From positions 1 through 7,580 of the forward strand of contig JAOULV010000058.1 of assembly GCA_029881835.1 (NCBI GenBank): a stretch of 7,580 bases of DNA, given 5' to 3'. The notes under the pieces are model-generated. The model was not told the origin of the DNA. It did no database searches and saw nothing but the letters and a program-made list of their open reading frames with translations. Source of the DNA: Rhodospirillaceae bacterium (GTDB lineage Bacteria > Pseudomonadota > Alphaproteobacteria > Rhodospirillales > Magnetovibrionaceae). Each line of letters starts with the position of its first letter. Position 1 is the first letter of the stretch. Position numbers and translations under genes: made by a program. Below, in pieces: positions 1 to 5,557 of this stretch.

Positions 1-143
1 TGGGCTGCCAGCCTTAGGCCGCGCGCAACCGCATCATCAAATGAAAATGCGTCCCCGCCATCGGAAAAGCTATCGGGCGTGACATTTACAATGCCCATAA
101 TTATGGGTCGTTCAAGCGACAGTCCGGCAAATGTTTTGTTCAC
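1..143 (-). CDS. folP: Dihydropteroate synthase, N-terminal part (runs off the window)
   Basis: FolP condenses 6-hydroxymethyl-dihydropterin pyrophosphate with p-aminobenzoate to give dihydropteroate in cytoplasmic folate synthesis. Only the first 47 codons are visible; the gene leaves the window at base 1. The diagnostic signature is at residues 16-30, MGIVNVTPDSFSDGG, the family's first conserved loop (pterin/pyrophosphate binding), including the conserved Asn20. The frame is closed by TAA at 149-147, two codons before the GTG at 143-141, so translation must start at or after that GTG. GTG is preferred because a purine-rich AGAGAG (160-155) precedes it and it gives the usual short lead before the signature. 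The Met16 ATG is an alternative but would remove the strand leading into the loop. It lies 85 bp downstream of ftsH, the same gene order as in E. coli. Identity is secure; the exact start is less so. Confidence 0.9.
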   Translation of the reverse strand, partial: MNKTFAGLSLERPIIMGIVNVTPDSFSDGGDAFSFDDAVARGLRLAA

Positions 144-165
144 AGCTTAAAAAACTCTCTAAAGC

Positions 166-203
166 AATACCCCGCCTGTTTAAGCAAACAAGGGCGGGGT
201 ATT
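166..203 (-). terminator. Strong ftsH-folP intergenic hairpin, possible weak or bidirectional terminator
   Basis: A perfect 11-bp GC-rich stem pairs AATACCCCGCC (166-176) with GGCGGGGTATT (193-203). The inner arms TGTTT (177-181) and AAACA (186-190) extend it by five pairs, with a two-base bulge (191-192) and a four-base loop. On the plus strand the stem runs straight into five T (202-206). On the minus strand, the direction of ftsH and folP, it is followed only by a broken U tract (GCTTTAG after the stem). It may therefore be a weak terminator or attenuator, a 3'-end stabiliser for ftsH mRNA, or a barrier to antisense transcription. It ends 23 bases before the folP start. Confidence 0.6.
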
Positions 204-228
204 TTTAACCTGTTATGATTTTATAACC

Positions 229-2175
229 TCAAACTTCCGGTTGCGGTTTGCCAATGCCACCTGGACCTTTGCCATCTGCGCCCTTTGCCTTATGTCCGGC
301 GGCTGGAACCGATGTCTTGCGCCCACCCTCTTTCGGGGTGTCGTCATCTTCCTTGCGGCTAATGGGTTTGCCCGCTATCAGATCGTTCACTTCTTCACCA
401 TTCAAGGTTTCATATTCAAGCAATGCTTCGGCAACGGAATCAAGATGGTTGCGGTGTTCGACCAATATTTTCCGGGCGTTGTTTTCGGCTTCATCAATTA
501 AGCGTCTTACTTCTTCATCAATGATTTTAGCCGTCGCGTCAGACACGGTTTTGGTTTGCGCTACCGAATGGCCAAGGAAGACTTCTTCCTCGCTATCATT
601 ATAGCGCAAGGGCCCCAGCCTATCGGAAAAACCGAACTCGGTTACCATGCGTCTGGCCATACCGGTTGCCTGTTGAATATCGTTACCGGCACCGGTGGTT
701 ACGTTTTCTTTGCCAAATACCAGTTCCTCGGCAATTCTGCCGCCAAACATCATGGCAAGCTTGGATTCCAGCTCAATCAATGAATAGGTATAGCGATCAC
801 GTTCCGGCAGGTTCATGGTAACGCCCAATGCCCGACCACGGGGAATAATGGTAACTTTGTGCAGCGGGTCGCATTTTGGCATGAAAATACCAACCAAGGC
901 ATGACCGGCTTCGTGAAACGCGGTCAGCTTTTTCTCATCATCGCTCATTACCATTGAGCGACGCTCGGTTCCCATCATCACCTTGTCTTTGGCGGCCTCA
1001 AAATCAGACATGGTAACCACCCGCTTGCCTGAGCGCGCGGCCAGCAAAGCGGCCTCGTTAACAAGGTTGGCAAGGTCGGCACCGGAAAAACCGGGCGTGC
1101 CGCGCGCAATGGTGCGCGGTTCGACATCGGGTGCCAACGGAACTTTTTGCATATGAACTTTGAGAATTTTTTCCCGACCCAAAATATCAGGGTTAGGAAC
1201 GGTTACCTGGCGATCAAAGCGACCGGGGCGCAACAGCGCCGGGTCAAGAACATCAGGGCGGTTAGTGGCAGCAATAAGAATTACGCCTTCATTGGATTCA
1301 AAGCCGTCCATTTCAACCAGCAATTGGTTCAATGTCTGTTCGCGTTCATCGTTACCACCGCCAAGTCCGGCACCACGGTGGCGGCCAACGGCATCAATTT
1401 CATCGATGAATATAATGCAAGGGGCATTTTTCTTGCCCTGTTCAAACATGTCACGCACGCGCGATGCACCAACGCCGACAAACATTTCAACGAAGTCTGA
1501 ACCGGAAATGGTGAAAAACGGCACGTTGGCTTCGCCGGCAATGGCGCGGGCCAACAATGTTTTACCCGTTCCCGGAGGGCCGACCAACAGCACACCTTTG
1601 GGTATTTTTCCACCCAGACGCTGGAACTTGTGCGGGTCTTTTAGAAACTCGACAACTTCTTCCAGTTCTTGTTTGGCTTCATCAATACCGGCAACATCTT
1701 CGAATGTTACCCGGCCCTGTTTTTCGGTTAAAAGCTTGGCTTTGGATTTACCAAAACCCATGGCCTTGCCCGATGTGCCTTGCATTTGGCGCATGAAGAA
1801 TATCCACACCCCAATAAGAAGAAGCATCGGGAACCATGAAATAAGCACGCCCAGCAAAGATGGTGAATCTTCATCGGATTGCATCGCAGAAATACGCACA
1901 CCCTTTTCACGCAGGTTAGCAACAAGACCGGGATCATCGGGGGCAAATGTGCTGAATGTACGCCCATCGTTGAAATGACCGCCAATGGTGGTGCCCGATT
2001 TGGCGCCCTTGATGGTCACATCACGAACTTCGCCGCTATCAACGGCGGTCATGAATTCAGAATAGGCAAGCGGGGCTTGACCGGTGCGTTGCTGGTTGCC
2101 CTGAAACAGGTTGAACAACGCCATAAGCAACAAGCCGATAACGATCCAAAAAATTATATTTCTGCTGAAATTCAA
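229..2175 (-). CDS. ftsH: ATP-dependent zinc metalloprotease FtsH
   Basis: FtsH is the hexameric inner-membrane AAA+ protease that extracts and degrades damaged membrane proteins and short-lived cytoplasmic regulators (in E. coli LpxC and sigma32). The 648-residue product is full length. In order it has TM1 (about 7-24), a periplasmic domain (25-105), TM2 (about 107-128), the AAA+ module with Walker A GPPGTGKT (199-206), pore loop MFVGVG (231-236), Walker B IIFIDEID (254-261) and the second region of homology with arginine fingers (303-322). The protease domain carries the zinc site HEAGH (421-425), and Asp499 in TTGAGNDI is the likely third ligand. The C-terminal 40 residues are a hydrophilic Gly/Lys/Pro-rich tail. 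All catalytic residues are present. The start codon is TTG (2175-2173), supported by an AAGGA at the right distance and by the first membrane helix following at once. It lies 62 bp after tilS and 85 bp before folP; no clear separate promoter was seen. Confidence 0.98.
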   Translation of the reverse strand: MNFSRNIIFWIVIGLLLMALFNLFQGNQQRTGQAPLAYSEFMTAVDSGEVRDVTIKGAKSGTTIGGHFNDGRTFSTFAPDDPGLVANLREKGVRISAMQSDEDSPSLLGVLISWFPMLLLIGVWIFFMRQMQGTSGKAMGFGKSKAKLLTEKQGRVTFEDVAGIDEAKQELEEVVEFLKDPHKFQRLGGKIPKGVLLVGPPGTGKTLLARAIAGEANVPFFTISGSDFVEMFVGVGASRVRDMFEQGKKNAPCIIFIDEIDAVGRHRGAGLGGGNDEREQTLNQLLVEMDGFESNEGVILIAATNRPDVLDPALLRPGRFDRQVTVPNPDILGREKILKVHMQKVPLAPDVEPRTIARGTPGFSGADLANLVNEAALLAARSGKRVVTMSDFEAAKDKVMMGTERRSMVMSDDEKKLTAFHEAGHALVGIFMPKCDPLHKVTIIPRGRALGVTMNLPERDRYTYSLIELESKLAMMFGGRIAEELVFGKENVTTGAGNDIQQATGMARRMVTEFGFSDRLGPLRYNDSEEEVFLGHSVAQTKTVSDATAKIIDEEVRRLIDEAENNARKILVEHRNHLDSVAEALLEYETLNGEEVNDLIAGKPISRKEDDDTPKEGGRKTSVPAAGHKAKGADGKGPGGIGKPQPEV

Positions 2176-2186
2176 TGTTTTTCCTT
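2176..2186 (-). promoter_or_regulatory. Ribosome binding site that fixes the TTG start of ftsH
   Basis: AAGGA (2186-2182) stands six bases ahead of the TTG at 2175. This is near-ideal Shine-Dalgarno spacing. No ATG lies nearby that would keep the N-terminal membrane helix intact, so the TTG is the best-supported start. Confidence 0.75.
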
Positions 2187-2237
2187 ACGAATAATTATTG
2201 CGTAGCCCCTTCGGGCCTTACTTGAGATGTAAGCCAA

Positions 2238-3401
2238 TTAATGCCCTGCCACAAGGGATGGAATGATTTTTTCCCCCGTTTTTTGGCTTAAACGCTGGTA
2301 TGTAACATTGTTAACCATGGGCGGGGTTGGTTTTTTCCTGCCCGGTTCGGGTTTAATGAGCAGAAAATCGCCATTTTTGGAAATTCTGCACCCCCCAAGG
2401 GTGCGTGCGCGAACACCGCCTCCGTCCATCAGCCAATCAATTATTCTGGTGATTTTTTCCCCCGATGGCGGGTATCCACCCTTACCAAGCCTGGCGATGC
2501 CCTTAAGAAGCACCCTTGCCATTATCTGCCTATCAAGGTTTGAAAAAGCCATTGAACCGATTTTTAGCCCATTAACTTTTCGCCCTTCGCTTGTGTGCAT
2601 ATGTTCATTGATAAAATTATCTGCTGCCCTATCCAATGCATCGCGAAGTGCCCCAATGCCACTGGCAGCGCGGGCAAAATGTTCAGGGTAAATCCCTTCA
2701 TTGGCTTGCAATTTATCCAATAGCTCGCGGGTGCGAACACGTTCAAATTTATGATTGTGGTTTGACGGGTCTTCGACCCATGGCTGGTTCATTGATACAA
2801 GGGTATCTTTTAAACGCTGCTTGGCGATGCCAAGCAGCGGGCGGACAATACCAACAGAACCATCGCCACCCAGTTTTCGTTCTTTTGCCATTGCCGCCAA
2901 ACCATCAAGGCCGCTTTTGTGGCGAAGGCGCATAATAAAAGTTTCCGCTTGGTCTTCCATGTTATGGGCAACCAAAAGATGTTTAATGCCATTTTGTTCG
3001 CAGATATCCGCCATCAACCGATAGCGCGCTTCGCGTGCCCGGGCCTGTAACCCGGCACAAACCCCTTGGCCATTTTCCCATTTTAAAATTTTGTGTTTGA
3101 TGGAACGCCCCTTTAACCAACTTGCTACCTGCAGGGCCTCGCGGTCTGAACCTTCCCTCAGGCAATGATCAACGGTAATCCCAAGCGCGCTAGCGCCATG
3201 TGATTTTGCCCATCTATCAACCAATAACATCAACGCCATGCTATCGGCACCACCGGAAACCCCAACCGCCACGTATGGTGGATTTGCACCAGTATCAATA
3301 CCAATACCTTTCATCAAAGACGAAAATTCATCGGCATCGATTGGGGCGTTGCGTGGATTTTGTTTATTTGGCCCGATTAATGATTTGTCGGTGGATGGCA
3401 T
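2238..3401 (-). CDS. tilS: tRNA(Ile)-lysidine synthase TilS
   Basis: TilS uses ATP and lysine to turn the wobble C34 of the CAU-anticodon isoleucine tRNA into lysidine, so that it reads AUA and is charged with isoleucine; it is normally essential. The 387-residue protein has the N-type ATP pyrophosphatase P-loop SGGADS (49-54), the VDHCLREGSDREA motif (77-89) and HNMEDQAET (146-154) leading into RLRHKSGLDGLAAM, all TilS hallmarks. The C-terminal part is only modestly conserved and somewhat shorter than E. coli TilS (432 residues). The ATG at 3401 is preferred because GAAGGA stands about ten bases upstream. An internal ATG at codon 30 (3314) would also keep the whole catalytic domain but lacks a visible Shine-Dalgarno. 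The gene starts 38 bp after cpoB and ends 62 bp before ftsH, suggesting cotranscription. Its position between cpoB and ftsH is a common alphaproteobacterial arrangement. Confidence 0.95.
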   Translation of the reverse strand: MPSTDKSLIGPNKQNPRNAPIDADEFSSLMKGIGIDTGANPPYVAVGVSGGADSMALMLLVDRWAKSHGASALGITVDHCLREGSDREALQVASWLKGRSIKHKILKWENGQGVCAGLQARAREARYRLMADICEQNGIKHLLVAHNMEDQAETFIMRLRHKSGLDGLAAMAKERKLGGDGSVGIVRPLLGIAKQRLKDTLVSMNQPWVEDPSNHNHKFERVRTRELLDKLQANEGIYPEHFARAASGIGALRDALDRAADNFINEHMHTSEGRKVNGLKIGSMAFSNLDRQIMARVLLKGIARLGKGGYPPSGEKITRIIDWLMDGGGVRARTLGGCRISKNGDFLLIKPEPGRKKPTPPMVNNVTYQRLSQKTGEKIIPSLVAGH

Positions 3402-3439
3402 AATTGCCGCATCCTTCGCTGTTTACTTATATCTGGTTG

Positions 3440-4585
3440 TTATTTGCAACCCAGTTCCTCGGTTTCCCTTTTTAGGGTTTTTGAAACATCGGGTGAAATT
3501 GCAGAAAATTCCTTGCGCAATTTTGTGTAAGCCGCGCAGGCTTCTTCTTTTTTATCCATGTTTGACATGGATTTCCCCAGTTTTAACAATGAATCTGCCG
3601 CTTTGGCCCCTTCGGGTGCCTTTTGATAAGATTCCAAAAATGCTTGGGCCGAATCAAGGAAACGCTTTTGTACATAATATGTTTCGCCAAGCCAATAACG
3701 GGCGTTTTCGACCAATTTTTCCTCAGGATGGATTGCTATGAATTCTTTCCATGCCGCTTCGGCCTCGGTGTATTTTGCCCTGCGCAATAGATTAAAAGAA
3801 TGCTTGTATTGATCATCGGCACTGCCTTCGGGAAGATGCGTCAAGGTCGGGGCAATTGGTGTGGTTGGCGCCAGCGCAACGGCGGATTCATCGCTCGCGC
3901 CGCCTGCTTGTGGTTTGTCCTGCCCTTCTGCGTTGCCGGTAAAATTATCTAGCTTGTCCTTGGATATGGTACCAAGCACGCCGGGCTGGCCAGACGGTTT
4001 GGCGTTATAGCCGGTAATGGGGGTTATGGCCTGAGAACCATCGGGGCCAACTTGATTTACCGAAGCCGGGCCGGGCGCGGCATTCATTCTTTGCGGTGCG
4101 CTGCCGCCACCATTTTCCAGGCGCGATAAACGAAAATCAGTATCGCCCGAAATGCTTTCAAGGCGTTTTTCAATCAGGTCGAAACGATGATTGGTCCGCT
4201 CCATCGAATCTGTTGCGGTTCTTACTTCTTCTTCTAATTTTGACAAACGAACAAGAATGTGTTCAAGCGCACCTTTGGACATGTCAGCCTCGCCAGCGCT
4301 TGCTTCGCCGGATGCCTGCACTACACCGCTTGCGGGCATTTTGCTTAACTGGCGATTTAGGGTTTGAATGTCGCGCTCAAGACGTTCAAGCCTGTCGGAA
4401 ATAACGCTAGGGCTTGCATCACCCGCGCCTTGATCTTGGGCAAGTGCTTGGGTGGCGATAAGGCTGGCAAAAAAAACGGTAAACACAAATGCTGTGCGTG
4501 CAACCGCGCGTTTGACCCCGCGCCTGACGTTGCCTTCGCTACGGTGTGTTCTTGTATAAAATTTGTTGGCGTTATTTTTTTTCAT
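3440..4585 (-). CDS. cpoB: Tol-Pal system coiled-coil/TPR protein CpoB (YbgF)
   Basis: CpoB is a periplasmic protein that in E. coli binds TolA and links Tol-Pal energy to PBP1B-driven septal peptidoglycan synthesis. The 381-residue product has an unusually long basic n-region (1-30), a hydrophobic core (31-46) and a likely signal peptidase cut after QALA (residue 49). Heptad-like segments at about 63-82 and 106-157 match the family's trimerising coiled coil. A Gly/Pro/Ser/Ala-rich linker covers about 158-255. Three TPR-like helical pairs follow (about 258-288, 295-325, 329-361), with the typical core RYWLGETYYVQKRFLDSAQAF. The start ATG has AGGA eight bases upstream. It is normally downstream of pal, as here, but the 226-bp gap contains terminator-like hairpins, so it may have its own promoter. 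tilS follows after 38 bp. The family call is firm; the detailed role is carried over from E. coli. Confidence 0.93.
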   Translation of the reverse strand: MKKNNANKFYTRTHRSEGNVRRGVKRAVARTAFVFTVFFASLIATQALAQDQGAGDASPSVISDRLERLERDIQTLNRQLSKMPASGVVQASGEASAGEADMSKGALEHILVRLSKLEEEVRTATDSMERTNHRFDLIEKRLESISGDTDFRLSRLENGGGSAPQRMNAAPGPASVNQVGPDGSQAITPITGYNAKPSGQPGVLGTISKDKLDNFTGNAEGQDKPQAGGASDESAVALAPTTPIAPTLTHLPEGSADDQYKHSFNLLRRAKYTEAEAAWKEFIAIHPEEKLVENARYWLGETYYVQKRFLDSAQAFLESYQKAPEGAKAADSLLKLGKSMSNMDKKEEACAAYTKLRKEFSAISPDVSKTLKRETEELGCK

Positions 4586-4637
4586 TCATTTGGTCCTGGC
4601 CCACGCCCGCTTTATTATTACAAGGTCGAGGCCAAAT

Positions 4638-4666
4638 CTTATATCAATTTAAAATCCATAGTTAAA
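4638..4666 (-). promoter_or_regulatory. Tentative promoter for cpoB-tilS-ftsH
   Basis: A TATAAG hexamer (4643-4638) is five of six to the sigma70 -10 consensus, in an AT-rich stretch about 55 bases upstream of cpoB. At 17-bp spacing the -35 position holds TTTAAC (4666-4661), only a three-of-six match. A better -35-like TTGCCA (4686-4681) has only AACTAT at the right distance. The expectation of a promoter here comes mainly from the terminators just upstream, so the exact site is uncertain. Confidence 0.3.
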
Positions 4667-4699
4667 GTGACGGCATAATTTGGCAAAAGTATGGCCGAT

Positions 4700-4755
4700 A
4701 AAAACTTCGGGGCGCCCCACCTTTGGTCAACTAATCGACCGAGCAGGACGCCCCG
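4700..4755 (-). terminator. Bidirectional rho-independent terminator behind pal (distal)
   Basis: CGGGGCG (4708-4714) pairs with CGCCCCG (4749-4755). Inside it, GGTC (4725-4728) pairs with GACC (4737-4740), and CCT (4720-4722) can pair with AGG (4745-4747). On the minus strand the stem is followed by AAG and then five T (4704-4700), which suits termination of pal. On the plus strand five T (4756-4760) follow directly, so it could work both ways. It begins 57 bases after the pal stop and precedes the cpoB leader. Confidence 0.75.
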
Positions 4756-4767
4756 TTTTTGTTTCCT

Positions 4768-4797
4768 AAAAATCGCTACAGTTCTTAAAAAGTAGCG
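4768..4797 (-). terminator. Proximal hairpin terminator behind pal
   Basis: CGCTAC (4774-4779) and GTAGCG (4792-4797) form a six-base perfect stem around a 12-base loop. On the minus strand the stem is followed by one A and five T (4772-4768). It starts about 15 bases after the pal stop codon. It is weaker than the GC-rich hairpin just beyond it; together they look like tandem terminators. Confidence 0.55.
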
Positions 4798-4811
4798 CTT
4801 CAGGGCTTGGG

Positions 4812-5267
4812 TTATTTCACTACGCTAACTGCGCGGCGGTTTTTAGCCCATGCTGTTTCGTTTGAGGCAGGGTCTTCAGGACGCTCTTTACCATAAGAAA
4901 CGGTAGAGATGCGGCTCTTTGAAACACCAAGAACCATCAAATAGTCTGCGGCAGCTTGTGCGCGACGTTCGCCGAGCGCCAAGTTGTATTCGCGTGTGCC
5001 GCGTTCATCGGCATGACCTTCGATGGTAATTGTTACACCTTCGTTTGCAGCAAGCCATGCAGCCTGCTGTTGCAATGTGTAACGTGCTTCTTGTTTGAGT
5101 TCGTATTTATCGAAATCATAATGCACACGATCACCAACGTTTACGGCAAGATCTTCTTGGCTGCCGGGCGCATAGTTGCCCCCTGCACCACCTGCACCGC
5201 CACCTAGGCCTGCACAAGCTGATACTAATCCGGCCACTGCAATAACACTTAATATCTTGAAACGCAT
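4812..5267 (-). CDS. pal: Peptidoglycan-associated outer-membrane lipoprotein Pal
   Basis: Pal anchors the outer membrane to peptidoglycan and exchanges partners between the cell wall and TolB, driven by TolA, during constriction. The 151-residue product is somewhat shorter than E. coli Pal (173). Its lipoprotein signal peptide ends in lipobox LVSAC, with the lipidated Cys at residue 18. Ala at +2 fits outer-membrane sorting by the E. coli rule. A short Gly/Ala-rich linker (20-31) leads into an OmpA-like domain (about 42-151). The peptidoglycan-binding core is at residues 82-103 (IEGHADERGTREYN followed by LALGERRA), including the conserved Asp87 and the Arg pair 101-102. The ATG has a strong AGGAG six bases upstream. 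Unlike the tolA-tolB pair it is not tightly coupled to tolB: a 290-bp gap with a near-consensus promoter precedes it and two hairpin terminators follow it. Confidence 0.98.
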   Translation of the reverse strand: MRFKILSVIAVAGLVSACAGLGGGAGGAGGNYAPGSQEDLAVNVGDRVHYDFDKYELKQEARYTLQQQAAWLAANEGVTITIEGHADERGTREYNLALGERRAQAAADYLMVLGVSKSRISTVSYGKERPEDPASNETAWAKNRRAVSVVK

Positions 5268-5403
5268 TTAATTCTCCTGCTCGCTGGAGCGTTTTAATCG
5301 AACCTGTTGCCTAGCATAAAATCCCTTTGTTGAGCGGGCGGATCCGGCATTGGGTTTCGTTGAAAATTGGCTGACCCTTTTTTAGACTTATTTATTTTTT
5401 TCG
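5268..5403 (-). other. Predicted long 5' leader of pal mRNA
   Basis: If transcription starts about seven bases after the -10 hexamer at 5415-5410, the pal transcript has a leader of roughly 135 bases. It begins A/T-rich (near 5400-5375) and ends in the AGGAG ribosome site. I saw no known riboswitch motif, no convincing terminator hairpin and no leader ORF. The start point is inferred from the promoter position. Confidence 0.4.
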
Positions 5404-5409
5404 TACTGG

Positions 5410-5438
5410 ACTATATGGCATACACCCTTCTATTTCAA
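5410..5438 (-). promoter_or_regulatory. Near-consensus sigma70 promoter for pal
   Basis: TTGAAA (5438-5433, five of six to the -35 consensus) is separated by exactly 17 bases from TATAGT (5415-5410, five of six to the -10 consensus). It points at pal and sits in the noncoding tolB-pal gap. This is the best promoter I found in the window. The rest of the gap toward tolB (5557-5439) is A/T-rich and shows no gene and no clear tolB terminator. Confidence 0.7.
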
Positions 5439-5557
5439 GGGGTTCCGGGCATCATTACATATAAGCTCATTTAATTAGGTAAATTGGACAAAATACCACA
5501 GGTTTTAAGGTTTTTTACCAAAATCACGCCCATATACGGCTATTTATCACGACTTTG

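Noticed and set aside
146..154. Loss of TilS function because the third motif reads HNMEDQAET rather than HxxDDQAET
   Set aside because: Glu at that position is, to my knowledge, tolerated in alphaproteobacterial TilS, and the rest of the motif and P-loop are intact (positions are residue numbers).
212..248. Possible folP promoter with TATAAA at 225-220
   Set aside because: No acceptable -35 hexamer occurs at 16-18 bases; the AT stretch is also part of a small 5-bp inverted repeat (212-216/223-227).
1329..1613. Open frames antisense to or out of frame with ftsH, such as minus 1329-1613 and plus 1160-1978
   Set aside because: They lie wholly inside an intact ftsH reading frame, have no recognisable domain and show the composition expected of a shadow frame.
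2200..2222. GC-rich inverted repeat (GGCCC/GGGCT) between tilS and ftsH as a terminator
   Set aside because: The stem is only about five pairs including a G-U, and no T-run follows on the minus strand.
4647..4665. CtrA-like paired TTAA half-sites upstream of cpoB
   Set aside because: The two TTAA are nine bases apart rather than seven, and the flanking bases do not match the CtrA consensus.
5409..5439. Heat-shock (RpoH) reading of the pal promoter, starting CTTGAAA
   Set aside because: The -35 resembles an RpoH site, but the downstream hexamer fits sigma70 TATAAT at exact 17-base spacing better than the RpoH -10.
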